Assembly (NCBI GenBank): GCA_032358165.1
Contig: JAALGY010000001.1
Coordinates: 124,001 to 188,000, forward strand
DNA: 64,000 bases
Reading direction: 5' to 3'
DNA from: Diplosphaera chodatii
Taxonomy: Eukaryota > Chlorophyta > Trebouxiophyceae > Prasiolales > Stichococcaceae
The translations under genes and the position numbers were made by a program. Each line of letters begins with the position of its first letter. Position 1 is the first letter of the stretch. The notes under the pieces are model-generated. The model did no database searches, was not told the DNA's origin, and saw nothing but the letters and a program-made list of their open reading frames with translations. Positions 1-13,146 of the stretch are shown here, in pieces.

Positions 1-2616
1 AGTCACAACCTGAAGCAGCTGCATCGAGGTGGATGACACGGAACACTAAACTCCCAGGCCAATGCGTGTGCTGCTCATGCACTGCAGATGAGGAGGCTGA
101 GTCCGGTTGGAAGCACATCCATGGGTGAGTGATGATACCATGACCCCTGCTGCTTTTGCAGCAGTGCAACGTTCCTCAGACTCGCCCATGGCGCTGACAG
201 TTGCTGCTGAGCGCTGTCCTGACGCCTGATGCCTGCACCGCAGGGATGTGTTCCGCTTCCCGCCACAGCGCAACCTGTTCTGCGCGTTCGTGGGCACTGG
301 CACGCAGCTGCTGGGACTGGCTGTCGCCATCTTCGGCCTGGCCTGCATGAACTTGTTCTACCCGTATAACAGGTGGGCAGTGGTCTTGGGCTGCTGATTA
401 GCGGCAGCGACGCCACCGGATGCAGCAAGTGCCAGGGGCAGTGACTTAGAGTGTGATACACTGTAGGTATCATACTGGCATCATATGATGTACCTCAGGC
501 AGACAAACATCTGGTGCTCAACCGCTGCAGGGGTGGGCTCTACACAGCGCTCATCGTGCTGTACGCAGCGACATCAGGCATTGCGGGCTACTCTGCCAGC
601 AGCTACTACAAGCAGATGGAGGGCACTAACTGGGTGAGGGCATGTGCCACTCTTCAGGAGGGCCTGTGGCTCACCGACTGTCCTTGACACCAAGTGCATA
701 TGCAGTGGTGTCTTGTTTGTGGGGCAGTCCACTTGTTTGTGTATGCAGGTGGAACATGCACGGTGATTGACACATGTCAATCTGGCTGCAGGTTCGGAAC
801 GTGTTGACGACCTGCTTCGTGTACTGCGGCCCCTTCTTCCTGACGTTCTGCTTCAACAACACCGTTGCCTGGATTTATGGGGTGCGCTCGCTGTGAGAGC
901 ACAGGGCACTTGTAAGCTGTGCTGTGTGCTCACAGCTTTGTCGCTACTACCTTTCCCGACAGCTGCCTGTGACACATTGCTGCAATGTTGAGCCATCTGG
1001 TGTGCGCTGTTGACTGAAGGGGCTGGCCCAGATATTGAGTACCAACTGATGAGGCCTTGTCTGCCTGCGCTCTGCAGTCGACGGCGGCGCTGCCATTCGG
1101 CACCATCGTGATCATCCTGCTGATTTGGAGCGCGATCACGATCCCGTTGACAGTGTTTGGCGGCATCGCCGGCAAGAACCATCAGGTGCTGCTGCATCTT
1201 TCTACATAGCATGTGATCAGTCACCATGCATCCCCAGGGCCTCCTCAGGCTGCCAGGCTGCCATACAAAGTCAGGCTGCCTCAAAGCCATGATGCAGCAT
1301 GCGTATCTTGCACCTCGCTGGACTGGCGATACTGCATGTACTGTAAAGTGTGCCATCTGCCTTCGCTGCAGGGCGACTTTGCGGCGCCTGTGCGCACGAA
1401 CAAGTACCCGCGGGAGATCCCGGAGCTGCCCTGGTACCGCACCGCCGTCCCGCAGATGCTCATGGCCGGTGCGCTGGACTGCCTGTGGCAAGCAAATGCA
1501 ATCCAACATGTGCTCCCTGGGTCGTGACTGCAAGCAGCTCGCGCCGACAGCAGGTCGATGGACCACTGCTTTCAAATGTCATGCCCCAGGTCCAGCAGCT
1601 TACTGATCTGCAAGACCATAGGTCGTGCTGACGACCTTGGCACTCTGCTGTGCAGGGTTTCTGCCGTTCTCGGCGATCTACATTGAGCTGTACTACCTGT
1701 TTGCCAGGTTTGTACTACATAGGAAAGCTTGAATCTCAAACCATCTGTGCCCCTAATGCTGCATTGCCAATCCGAGGTCCACTCTGAAGCCTGTCCACAG
1801 ACTGACTCGTGAGCATACTCCATGCTGCAGCATCTGGGGCCACAAAGTGTACACCATCTACAGCATCCTGTCGCTGGTGTTTGTGATCCTGATCATCGTC
1901 ACAGCCTTCATCACGATCGCGCTGACGTACTTCCAGCTGGCAGTCGAGGACCACCGGTGGTGGTGGCGCTCTTTCCTGTGCGGCGGCTCAACAGGTGACG
2001 ACCATTCCGAATGCCACATTTGGACCGATCGTGGCGTGACATACCAGCAAGCACGGTGCAGGGAAGTGCAGCTGCAGACTCACGCTGGTTTGCTGCGTGC
2101 GTAGGCATATTTGTGTTCGGGTACTGCTTTTACTACTACTTGTTCAGAAGCGACATGAGCGGCTTCATGCAGACGTCTTTCTACTTCGGTACGCTCCTGC
2201 TGGCTTGCTAACCTGCTGCTGTTGGCATTTGAACTTGTTGCCCGACAGCAGAGGCACGTCTTTCTCATCTGCTGTGATCACTTTGCAGGATACATGGCGC
2301 TCATTTGCTATGGTGAGGCCAGCAGGATGTCCTGGGTTCTTCGCTGAGTGATATGTATGTGGGGTGACATGGTGGAGCGTGCCGACTCGAGCCACGATGC
2401 ATCCTGTGCAGGCTTCTTCCTGATGCTCGGCACGATTGGGTGGCGTGCCTCGCTTGCATTTGTCAGGCACATATACAAGGTGTGCACAGCATAGTTGAGT
2501 GTGGCAGTTGACCAGTGCAAGCGAGTGCTCTGTGCGTCCATGCACTGTACAGTCGTGCATGCTGTCAGCACCTGACATGGTGGCAATGTTATATACAGGC
2601 CGTCAAATGTGAATGA
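1..2616 (+). CDS. TM9 superfamily (nonaspanin/EMP70) protein, 3' part
   Basis: The 5' end lies outside the window. Spliced exons read [15 protein letters not shown] (about 88-124 joined to 244-372), then a run of hydrophobic helices carrying signature TM9SF segments: [44 protein letters not shown], and [13 protein letters not shown] followed by [14 protein letters not shown]. The last exon, after an intron ending at 2598, gives AVKCE and a TGA at 2614-2616. The terminal K-x-E resembles the KxD/E Golgi-retention signal known for TM9 proteins. The family works in endosome/Golgi membranes and sorts membrane cargo. Introns have gtgagt/gtgcgc donors and tgcag acceptors. Whether 1-27 is also exon is uncertain. 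The family call is firm. Confidence 0.9.
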
Positions 2617-3278
2617 CGACACAAATTGCTATTCGTGCTGGGACACTAGCCCGGGTTGAGGCAGAAGTATGCTAGACTCAGCAAGGTGCAGAGCCGCTGC
2701 TGATGTTACAGAGTTGCTGAGCTTCTACGTCCGTGCAGATCGCAAGCACTGGCCTGCACGGCTTGCGATGGCATACAGCTGGCCGACCAGTCTTTCTCGG
2801 GGTCGAAAGGGCCCAGCCCTGGCGTGCATATATGTAGAGTCACTGTAGTGTTCGGCGGCACCGTACTGCACCCCATGCGCCTGCCCTTCTACAGAGCAAG
2901 GGATCTCATGAAAGATACGACCCAGGATGCACATCGTTATGTCGATCATGAAACTGACCTCCTGTTCCACATTGACAGTCACCTTCTCATTCGACCGCAC
3001 CAGAGACTCAGTTCATGCCACACGTCAGTACCCACCCTGCACCATACCCGATGTGCACAGCAGCAATGCTGCATTTGCCAGAGCTCGAGAGCTTTCTATC
3101 GGCGGAGACAAGTTGTGAAGCTACACAGGCCGTGACTAAGCTTCTGGCGTGCCGTTTGACCGCGAGCTTGCCAGTTGTCACATGCACGTCTGCACTTCCC
3201 AATTTTAGCTGATAGCAGTGCAGCTGCTGTAACTTGATCATCTTCAACCTCAAGGTGTACACTAGTAGGTAGCAAATC
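2617..3278. other. Intergenic, between TM9 and CCDC124 genes
   Basis: This holds the TM9 3' untranslated region and the upstream region of the next gene. All open frames are short and lack coding character. I see no repeat or RNA gene. Confidence 0.5.
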
Positions 3279-4738
3279 ATGGGGAAGCTCAAGAAGGCAG
3301 GCGTCAATGAGAAGGCTGTGGACGCTCGCGTTGCAAAGGAAACGGCCAAAGCGTCAAAGCAAGACAAGGAGGCGAAGCAGAAGGAGGATGCGGACTGGGC
3401 CGCTGCTGGCGAAGGTGGCGTCTCAGGGGCCATCGGCAAAGCACAGCATCATGCACATCTTTCTGCAGCAGTTTACAGCGCACACACCCATCTGCTACAT
3501 GCAGGTTGCGCATGCATGTGACATGTGGAGCAGTCTGTCCCTGCTGCAGGCAAGCTGACCAAGGCACAGCAGGACAAGGAGCGCAAGGCGGCTGCCGCCG
3601 CGGAGGCCGCCAAGAAGAAGGCGGAGGCCAAGGCTCTAGCGGCGGCAGAGGAGGCCGAGATGTCCAAGGTTGGCAAGAAAGCGCCGAAGCAAAAGGCGAG
3701 TGCTGCTGCCATGTCGTCATGGTGGCACAACTATGTCATTTCGTGCAGGTGTGACATGCTTGGTCAGAACGCATACCCTGCAGCGGGTTGATATTCTGCA
3801 TGCAGGTCACCAGCTATCAGCTGCAGAAGTCTCGGGAGTCAGACAGCAAGTCGCGCGCGACTGCGGCAGAGGAGGATGCAGCTGCTAAAAAGCGGCTGAT
3901 GTCTGAGGATGCATACGCAGCGCTCGTTGACGTGAGCTTTCCAACCTCTGCCTGACAGAGCGGACACAGCCTGCTGTCCAGCTCTCTGGACGCCTGTGCT
4001 CACGTCCTAGATGCTGACCAGTTGCAAGATGCAGTAGGCTGCTGCCTATGCTTTACAAACGCATTTCAGATACTGCATCCTGCAGACGGAGAATGTGAAC
4101 AGGCAGACGGAGGGTGAAGCGGCCCGCTCCGTCACAGATGCCATCTCGCTGCTGGGCATCGCTGGCGGGAAGTCACCGGATGTGGATGCGCACCCAGAAA
4201 GGCATGTGGTAGCTGAGCATGTGGTCGCCATCACATCGCTGAGGACTGGTGCTGATCTGACAGCTGCTTGCCCTTTGCCGCAGCAACAGCCGGATTGCCT
4301 CCAACTCATCGAACAAGCTTGTTTTCCTTGTACAGGCGGCAGAAGGCAGCGCACGCAGCGTTTGAGGAGCAAGAGGTCGCGCGACTACGGCAGGTGAGAT
4401 GGCAGTCGTTGCTAGTGTGCGCATGAATGTATGCCTGTCAGTGCTGTGCTGTGTTGTGCTGGCGGTGCCGGCGCTGGCGATGACTAAGCGCGGTAATGTC
4501 TTACCGCTGGTCCCAGATGTGCAGGAGAAGCCCGGGATGCGCACCTCACAATACAAGGTGAGTTGACATATGTAGCAGGCACATGATATCGCCACACCTG
4601 GCTCCGTGTGTGCCTGGAGCAGGGTACGAGATGTTTGTGCCGCTTTGTGTTTAGGACCTGGCGTGGAAGGCGTGGCTCAAGTCGCCGGCCAACCCCAACA
4701 ACCAGGCGGCGCTGGCAGCGGCACAGGCTGCGGGGTAA
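3279..4738 (+). CDS. CCDC124: CCDC124 / Lso2-like ribosome-associated coiled-coil protein
   Basis: Seven exons (3279-3414, 3550-3695, 3806-3931, 4086-4201, 4336-4393, 4525-4557, 4655-4738) give 232 residues with all phases closing. The N-terminal half is a Lys/Ala/Glu-rich charged helix starting MGKLKKAGVNEKAVDAR. The C-terminal half carries the family signature: KVTSYQLQK, ENVNRQTEGEAARSVTDAI, HPERRQKAAHAAFEEQE, then EKPGMRTSQYK and WLKSPANPNNQAA. Family members bind the ribosome and act in hibernation and recovery from stress; that role is family knowledge, not visible here. Two introns are GC-AG: donor AAG|gcgagt at 3696 and AG|gcatgt at 4202. ATG 3279 is the first Met and matches the family N-terminus. 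Confidence 0.93.
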
Positions 4739-5343
4739 TGCAGCCGCTGGTGACTGCGATGGCGGGGAGCGGCCGCTCTAGGGTGGCAGCAGGGTTTGCA
4801 GCGCAGCAGGTGGTCGTCGTGGGCAGGCCACATCGGTGTGACGGCTGCTGCCAGGTGACCGTGGCCGGCGGCTGAAGGGTTAGATGGCAGGCGGTAGCAG
4901 GCAGTATGTTGCACGACAGGTTTCTGTATGTGCAGGCCTCGCCACATGAGTTTCAGGAGGCGTGCATACTCTGTATAGGCATCACCATATGGGTCACCAT
5001 AGTGCTGAGGTGGCGTGCAGTGATGGCACGGGGGCCTGTATGTGATGCACGAGGGTTGGGCCATGCAGGCAAGGCCAGTCGCTTTCAGGGTGTGTTCGCT
5101 GCTACGACTGGTGACCAGTGTTGCTATGCGCAGTGTGTACAGATGCGTAAGGTGAAGTCGACCAGAGCCGACCCAAGCGTTCTGCTTGTCGGAGGATCGG
5201 AGTCTCCAAATTCTTGTGCAAAGCGTGGAGACTCATCAAGGTTGTCCTCGACAACCTATGTGTATTCAGTGCTCTCCGCGCCTGCCTGATTGCGCCAGCC
5301 ATTGCACTACACGACAGGTCTTGCTGCTGAGCAGTGCACCGCC
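4739..5343. other. Intergenic, 3' of CCDC124 and 5' leader of the oxidase
   Basis: No coding exon is recognisable. The last part presumably carries the NADPH oxidase promoter and 5' leader. An in-frame upstream ATG at 5290 would add 18 unremarkable residues to the oxidase. ATG 5344 has the better context (gccATGa). Confidence 0.4.
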
Positions 5344-8300
5344 ATGACCGCGACGGCCGGCCCCTTCGATGGGCCGGAGCAGAACGGCAGCAGCAAAGTG
5401 TCACTCCCTCAGTTCAACCTGTGGCCTTCGGGCCACCACGAGGCCGACAAGGACATCGACATGGAGGCCGAGGAGCTGGACACCGTGGACGACATGCCTC
5501 CCATGTCCAGCTTTTCTCCGGTGGCCCCAAGGATGGGCACCATGGGCAGGAGCTCGGCGCGCATGTCAAGGCTCAACTCCACCACCCGGGCGGCGAGCAG
5601 CCTGCAAAGGAGCTTCACATCACTGAGCGACTCGCCACAGCACGAGGACTTCCAGGCAGAGGTGGGCACCGAAAACAACGCATCGTATTGCCAATATCTT
5701 TGTATAGCTGGCATCCGCGTCGGGCGCCGGACTTCAGTAATGGCGCCGCTGGCATGCCGGCTGCTGGCAAAGCTGCGTAGGCTGTGCTTAATCCGCTATG
5801 CAGCTGTACTCTCACGCTCCCACGCAAGGCGCAAACCGCACACCGTCGTGCAATGGTCTGCACAGGCTGGCCGCCCCTATTGCCTTCTGCGACATGGGTC
5901 CTCCGCCTCGCGCCCCCGCAACCTGTGCTGATGATTTATAGTGATGCACCTGAATGTCTCGTCTTAACGGATGGGCAGGCTTGGCTGATCGATGCTCAAG
6001 CAGCAGCGTGAAACTGCGATGGGCCAGCTCAGCCAGCAAAACTTTTGGCCTATACTGATGCGCTCTGTGCTCTGCTGCGCCGCAGCGCAGCGCGGTGCTG
6101 GGCAGAATGACCAGCCAGACGGGCCGGGAGCCCAGCAAGCTGCTGGTCTCCGGGCGCAGCTTCGAGAATGTGGTGGTCCAGCGCATGGGCAGCAGCGTGG
6201 TAGCGCAGCGGCTGTTCGAGTCGCAGAACCCAGGTGCGTGTGTGTCACACCTGCGATGCCCCCTCGTGTACTAGGGTTTTCGGGTGCACAGTCGCATCTG
6301 GCCGCTGCCATTGCAAGGACGCTGGCGGCGTACCGGCGGTTGTCATGGCTGCACCTTGTAGGTATCCGCAGCAGCCGCAGGGCAGCCTGTGGAGCTTGAG
6401 CCTGGAGACCGCAGTGACAAGCAGCTTCACCAGATGACAAAGTGCATGGATTCTGGCATAGCCTAGCCACCAGCCAGTGTCCTTGATTACTCTGACTAAT
6501 CATTACCAAGAAGACGCCTTTGCCCTTGCAATGTACCCTCATTGAGATGCTGACAGAGCGACTTGTCAGTGTGTTGGCAATGGATGTGCTGAAGCACTTG
6601 AGGATGATGTACAGCGTGCTCATCATCGACAGTGGCCACAGCCATGCGGCTGAGCTTGTCGGCGTCCCCTCCTTTGTCACCGTGCAGAGCGGTGGCAGTC
6701 GACCTCACGGCCGGAGCAGCGGCGGCTGTGCACCTGGCACAGCTGCGCAGTGCCCCAGGCCCTCATGCCCCGTGCCCCTGCGGCCCTGACACACGCTGGT
6801 TGCTGCACCGCAGAGGGTGCCGGGGAGGTGCCGGCGGAGCGGCTGGTGGACGCCTTATTGACCCTGGAGCACGCCAGCCTGGAGGATCACCTGCGCATCA
6901 CCTTCGAGCTGCTGGACACGCACGGCGACGGCTCCATCGCGCTCGAGAACATGGTGGAGATCCTGAAGGTGGGCGGCCCTGCGCCTGCCCCCTCATTGCC
7001 GTCTCCTCCGCCACATGGCGACCAGCCGCCTCTGGCTCTCGCACCCGATGGGCTGCGCGGCGCATCGCGGATGCTGCACATGCGCCGCTTCAGCGAGCGC
7101 GGGACGCAGTCGAGCTAGAGGCTGCTGTAGGGCAGCGCGAGCACACAGTTGCTGGCATGCTGCCTCCAACCCTCAGCTTTGGCATGGGCAATGGCGCCAC
7201 TTTGACCCCTGGCGGTGTGTGTGGCAGCCTCGCCTCCGGACCTGCCCTGCAGAGGCACCTGCATGCAGCGACCCCGTCGGCTGCCAAGCTGAGTCACAGT
7301 CTGCATTCCCAACGCTCTGATCATGCTGTCCTCAGGTGGCCTTCGTCAAGCTGAAGATTCCCGTCACAGACCGGCAGCTGAGCCGCGTCGCCGAGGCGCT
7401 CATGCGGGACATCCAGGCGGCGTCCGAGACCACAGCGAGCAGGGACACCGGCCTCGCCGAGGAGGAGACCCTGCAGCAGGACAAGCTGACCAGGTGCGGG
7501 AGCTGCCCACGCGGAGCCACTAGCCCCGCTTGTGGCGCACTGTGTGAATTAGCTGAGGCACACATCGAACAATGTCTTCTCTTTGACCATGTGTCCACGT
7601 TGACGTCTCTTCTCCACAGCATGTGCACAGCCGTAGTGAAGGGTTCTATCTCCTGGCCGCACCCGCAGGATCAACAGCGGGCTGGTCACAGAGACGGTCC
7701 GCTTCGAGGACCTGGTCAGCATGCTCAAGAACCACATCCAGCAGGTGGAGCAGCTGGCGAAGCGACATCACCCCCAAAGGATGTGAGCGCTGCTTGTGAC
7801 GCCCTCGCGTCTGCCTCCAATCCAGTCCGCCTGGTGCTGTGGTGGCTGATGGACTGACTGCTCTGCTCACCTCTTCGCTTGTCACTACAGCGTGGCCACC
7901 ACACGCGTCAGACTCACAAGGCTGTACCTGACGCTGTCTGGCATCCGGCACCTGCCCTTCTGGATCATCTTTTGGCTTGGCATGGGTGCGTGCTGCTATC
8001 GTGGGATGTCTCCCGCTGCATTTGCTGCCATTGCTTGATGGCTGTGGCAATGCTACTGTGCGCTGCATCGTTATGCGTATGTGGCTGCCGAGCAATGACT
8101 GGCTGATATGTATGTCATCTTGCCCTGCAGCGGGCGCATTCGTCGCCGGGTATGTGAGGAACTGGGAGAACCTCAATTCGCACGTCAGCGGCGCAGCTTA
8201 CCCGCTGGCCAAGGCCTTTGCACAGGTGCACCACTTGTGGACACGATGCATGGCCAGGAAGGCTGTAGTATGCCGCGGTTCTCGACTTGACAGTCCGTGC

Positions 8301-11300
8301 ACGGTACTTGGAGTGCAGCAGGTGCCAGCAGCACCTCATAGCCATCTCTTCGACGCTCCAGTCATGGTCCGACCTGACAATGTGTGCCTGGCTCCACCGC
8401 AGGTCATCCAGCCGATCTCGTTCCTCCTGCTGTTCGCGGTGTGCCGGCGCACCATCACAGCCCTCAGGTGCCATGATGTGCCAACAGCTGCACACTGTGA
8501 TTCCATGTGCTGGCACCCCGCAGCATCCTGGTCGGTCAGGACGCCAGAGGTTGCTATTCTATGCCGGTGCTTCTTTTAATTTGCTGCCCTCCACTGCAGG
8601 GAAACTCCCCTGAAGTATGTGTTTCCTTTCGACGAGTCTATCAGCTTCCACCGGCTGTGCGGCTACATTCTCCTGATCTGCTCTGCCGGCCACACCATCT
8701 GCCACATCGGCAACTACGTTGCCTGGGTACGCCTCTGATACTACAGTTCGACAGAAGCTAGTTGGCAGGGTCATTCCCTTCTTCCCCGTCCTCTATGTGG
8801 GGCCAAAGGCATCAATGAAGCAGCAACAACAGCGTGCGGCCATCTGCTGCAGGCGAGCGGTGGCACAGAGAAGCACAACTGGGTGGAGACATTCGGCACG
8901 CCGCCACCCACTGCGCATGACCTTTGGACACGGGAGGTCACCATCACAGGTGGGGCCTGACAGGCTGCAGCGCTTCAAATTGTTATCACGCCTCGGCACT
9001 TTGCTGGAAGCCTCAGCAATCGGCGCTGCCCCCTGTTCTGCTGTGTGAAGCATGGTGCTTATGTGCAACAAGCACCCCCGGTGGGCGTGCAGGGTACATC
9101 ATGTGGGCTGCGCTGCTGCTGGGGTACCCCTTTGCGACCTACTACCCGCGCATGATGAAGTGCATCAAGGGCACCGCCATCGGGCGGTTCCTCAACAACT
9201 TCACCTACTTCTCCGTGACGCACATCGCGATGTGGATCCTTTTCTACACCGCACTACTTTTGCACCCGTACCCGGGCCGCCCCTCGCGGCACAAGTACGG
9301 CCGCAGCACCACCTGGGTGCGTCAGTGCACACAGTCTTATCAGCCCAGCTGACCCTGTCTTTGCTGGCACCCTCATGTGCACCGCATGATACATACACTG
9401 TGTATGTCCTACTGTTGTTGATTCAGCAGGGATGCACGTCCAGCTGCATCCCCACTCACGTGTTCACATCTGTTGCAGATATACTGCATCATCCCGTTGG
9501 TGCTGTACATCATGGAGCGCATCTGGCGCCTGCTGCGGAACGTGGCCTTCAAGGTGAGTGGCTGCCACGACATGTACCTTTCGGCACCGCAGAACCAGCC
9601 GCAGGGCACGACATACTGTGTGTGGTCAGCCTCGAGGAGCAAAGCAGCGCCTGTCATCCCACTGCAGGGCGACCTGTTGGACGTGGAGCTGATGCCGGGC
9701 AAGGGCCGCGGCGGCGGCGTGGTGGTGCTGCGCATGCGCCGCCCCCGTGACTTTTCCTACAGGTGAGCTGCTGCAGCCATGGCACCTATGGCAGGGGCTG
9801 TTGTCGAAGCCCACCTGCTGATCATGTACACGCTCGATCTGCCTGCTAGCCGCCCAATAACTGCTCATGTGCAGGTGCCAGGAGCTCGTGCTGCAATGGC
9901 AACTGCAGTGTCATTCTGATGCTGGCACCCACTTTGTGTCAAGCTCACAGCGGTCAGAATCACAGCCTCTGCTTCTGGCGTGCAGGCCTGGCATGTACAT
10001 GTTCATCAATGTACCCGCCATCTCCGTCATGGAGTGGCACCCATTCAGTGCGTCCCGCCCTACAATGCTCACTTCGAAGTATCTGCTTCCCCTGCGCTCC
10101 TTCAATTGGCAGACAGAGTGCATGACATTCCTCCACAATTCGTTTGGCGCAGCACTAACAGTACTGCAATGTGCCTGCAGCCATCACCAGTGCGCCTGGT
10201 GACCCGTACGTGTCGGTGCATATCCGCGATGCTGGCGACTGGACGCACGCACTGTACGAGCACATGCAGAAGTACACAGCAGCTGTGGAGGTGAGCTCTA
10301 ATGCACTGTGGCCGCACAGCTAACATACCCCTGGGTACATGAGGGCCAATGGCCAGCTGCCACTGGCTGCCTGTTCCTAGCTACAGCGGCCCCCGCCAAG
10401 GTGCTCCCGTCCAGCTGACGATGTTGTAAGCACCTGCAGGAGTCGCTGCCGCTGCCGGGGATGCCCAAGTCACCCGAGTCAGTCAAGTCGGATTCCATGA
10501 AGGGCGGGCAGTCGTTCGTGAGCGAGCTGGCGCCCACGCGGGGCAGCATCAGCCTGGCGCGATCAGTGACGCTGTCGCAGGCCTTCATGAACAGGAGCGG
10601 CAAGGGCAGCGGCAAGGGCAGCGATGGAGGCAGCGGCAAGGTGAACTGCCCGGCGGCACCTACACCTCGTGTGTCAGTTGCAAAGCCAGCATCCACCTGC
10701 CGTCGCAGCATCCACAATGCTGCAGCTTCGACAACAGAGCAGCAATTGGGCAGCACCGGCCAGGGGTCTGCAGCATGCTTGGGCTTGTCGTGCCTGCTCA
10801 ACTGCCTTTGCTGCACTTGCTCTCCCTCGCAACGCACCAGCTGCAGGGCCAAAACAGCACGCTGGGACCACCGGATCCACTGGGAGCACAGCCTTGCGTG
10901 GGCCTCGTATCGCCGCTGCTGTTCCCGGTGCAGCAGACTGGGTGTCGTCTCCTGACCACGCAGGCGATCAGGCTCCGCCAGGACACGTTCCTGCCGGGCG
11001 CGGCCGCGGGGCTGACGCCCACCCTGCAGCGCCGGCGCACCCGCGCCAGCCTGCGCGCCTGCAACTGGGACCCGCTGCCTAACGCGCCGCTGGTGCTGCT
11101 GGACGGCCCCTACGCCGCGCCCGCCATGCGCTGGGAGGTGCGCCCGCAGCTGTCTAGCCTGGAAGCTGCTTGCATTGAGCATCAAGTTGCACAGCAAACT
11201 TGGTCCGGATCCATGGCAGGGAGCTCCTGCGCATGCCACAGCATATGTGCTGGGTGCATTGCCAGAAGGGGCAATCATCAAGACGCTGCTCCTTCTTGAG

Positions 11301-13146
11301 GAGCTTTTCTGGTCATGTCCCATGCGATGTGCCCCCTGCCGATCAAGCGGAGAACTATGAGGTGGTGGTGCTGGTGGAGGCCCGGACTGGACTTGACACC
11401 CTCCTGTCATATTTCCACTGTCGAGCGCGCCCCCTGCCTGCTGAGCGCAGGACTACGAGGTGGTGGTGCTGGTGGGCGCGGGCATCGGCGTGACGCCGTT
11501 CGCCTCGGTGCTGGCGGACATGGTGAACAAGCTGGAGAGCGGCGTGTGCGCCGACTGCGGCAGCGTCCAGCATGTGACTGCCGGATCCGGCGCCCACATG
11601 GAGAAGATCTACTTCCGTGCGCTTCCTGAGCCTGCTGCAGCCTGCCTTTGCGTCTTGTCACCACTGCGGCTTGTTGCTGGACAAGGCATGAGCTGTTTCT
11701 TGAGCTCGAGTCATCGGCAGCGTGACAAGCAGACCCAGTATTGTAGGCTGCCACAGCCGCATCGCTCCGATGACAAGCTGGCTGTGCCTGCGTGCAGACT
11801 GGGTGGTGGGCGACACAGTGGCACCCAACTACTTTGCCAGCACCCTGGAGACGATCTCGGGCGACGACCAGCTGGGCCTCATCGAGCCGCGCATCCACCT
11901 CACGGCCATAAAGCCCGACGAGAAGAACGGCCCGGACCTCAATGCCATCTTCGTCAAGGTGCGCACGTGCCCTCCAGGGTGCACTGCCCTGGACGGAGAT
12001 ATAGCAGCGACGCGAGGCTGTCCCACTGGAACACCAGGGCGAGGCTCAAAGCCTCGCCGCCCAATGCCAGGTTGTCCCCAGGTGTCATGTCCGCACAGAT
12101 GCTGGCGCCTACAGCACTGAAGCCTGTACTTCATCGACAGCAACAGGGTACAAACATCGTTGTGCTGTTGCGGACGTGCAGCTGGGGCAGGAGGCGCTCC
12201 ACCGGCAGCAGGGCGTGGACGTCGTCATCGGCCTGAAGTCCAAGGTGCGCAGCGTGCGGAGGGTTCTAGCACTGCGTCAGCGCCCTTCGGGCTTGGCATG
12301 CATCTGCTGCGCCGGTACTCTTTCGATACGTGCAGTTCCGAAGAGCACATGGCTGCCAGCACCTGAGCCCGAGCTCCCGAGCTGCTGTAACTGAGGGCGC
12401 CTCGCCACAGCTTGTGGTCGGCTGGACCGCACGTATGTACCCTGGTGTCGTCAGGACGTGGAGGATGTTGTTTGCTGCATGCGCACAGGTGGTGACGCAG
12501 TTTGGGCGGCCCGACTGGACCAGGATCATCGGCGACGTGGCGGACAACCACCCAGGGCAGACCGTCGGCGTGTTTGTGTGAGTGTGGTGGCTGTCTGGCC
12601 TCAGCGAGACGGCATGCCTAGTGCTCCTGGAGTTTGACAGCTGCACACAATTTGCTTGCTATCAGCGAACGTCTTTGGTGTGTGGTCAGGTGTGGGCCGC
12701 CGCTCTTCACAAAGTCTGTGCGCCACGCCTGCCACAACTACAATGCCAGCGCCTCCACTCGCATCAAGGTGTACCCGGGGCTCTGCCTATCATTCACACA
12801 TGTCTCCTCTGGCTGAGGAAGCCACTGACGCTGTATGCTTTGAGAGGGTGTAAACGTGCCACAAGACTTGCCCTGTTGCTGTTCGCCAGCCCTGGCATTA
12901 GCAGACGGCATGCTGCAAGTCGTTGCATTGAACTTGCTGCAGGTGGTAGGCGAGGATCATGACGTAGAGGAGGGTGCACCAGTGCTGAAGAAAACCGTCT
13001 TCGGTGAGCAGAGCTCCTTCGGCAGGCCTGAGCACGGGCATCTTCTTGCCCATGTAATCAGTACTGATTGCTGCAGTAGGCGTCTACAGCAACCCAACCA
13101 CAGGTGTCACCCTCTTCCTGCAGATTTCTTTGAGGAGTACTTCTGA
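5344..13146 (+). CDS. NADPH oxidase (NOX5/RBOH-like), EF-hand and ferric-reductase/FAD/NADP domains
   Basis: I resolve 24 exons, all in phase, giving 984 residues. An acidic, Ser-rich N-terminus precedes an EF-hand, LLDTHGDGSIALENMVEIL (loop about residues 190-201), whose last loop position is Asn instead of Glu. The ferric-reductase domain has two bis-His heme helices: His pairs 14 residues apart in FHRLCGYILLICSAGHTICH and in THIAMWILFYTALLLHP. The FAD site is HPFTITSAPGDPYVSVHI. NADPH sites are VVLVGAGIGVTPFASVL and VCGPPLFTKS. The C-terminus is FDFFEEYF, the usual aromatic end. The enzyme moves electrons from NADPH across a membrane to oxygen, making superoxide. The EF-hand suggests calcium control. 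A Ser/Gly/Lys-rich insert (GKGSGKGSDGGSGK) splits the NADP domain. Confidence 0.95.
11353..11377 (+). repeat. Degenerate intronic copy of the start of a NOX exon
   Basis: These 25 bases match the first 25 bases of the exon beginning at 11451 at all but two positions. They sit about 100 bases upstream, inside the preceding intron, and encode the same NYEVVVLV-like peptide. No good acceptor precedes the copy, so it is probably unused. Confidence 0.7.

Noticed and set aside
853..1575. 240-codon minus-strand frame
   Set aside because: Antisense to TM9 exons with clear family motifs; no coding signature of its own.
10298..11410. 370-codon open frame on the minus strand
   Set aside because: It lies antisense to NOX exons that close perfectly in frame on the + strand. 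Its product is low in complexity and has no domain.
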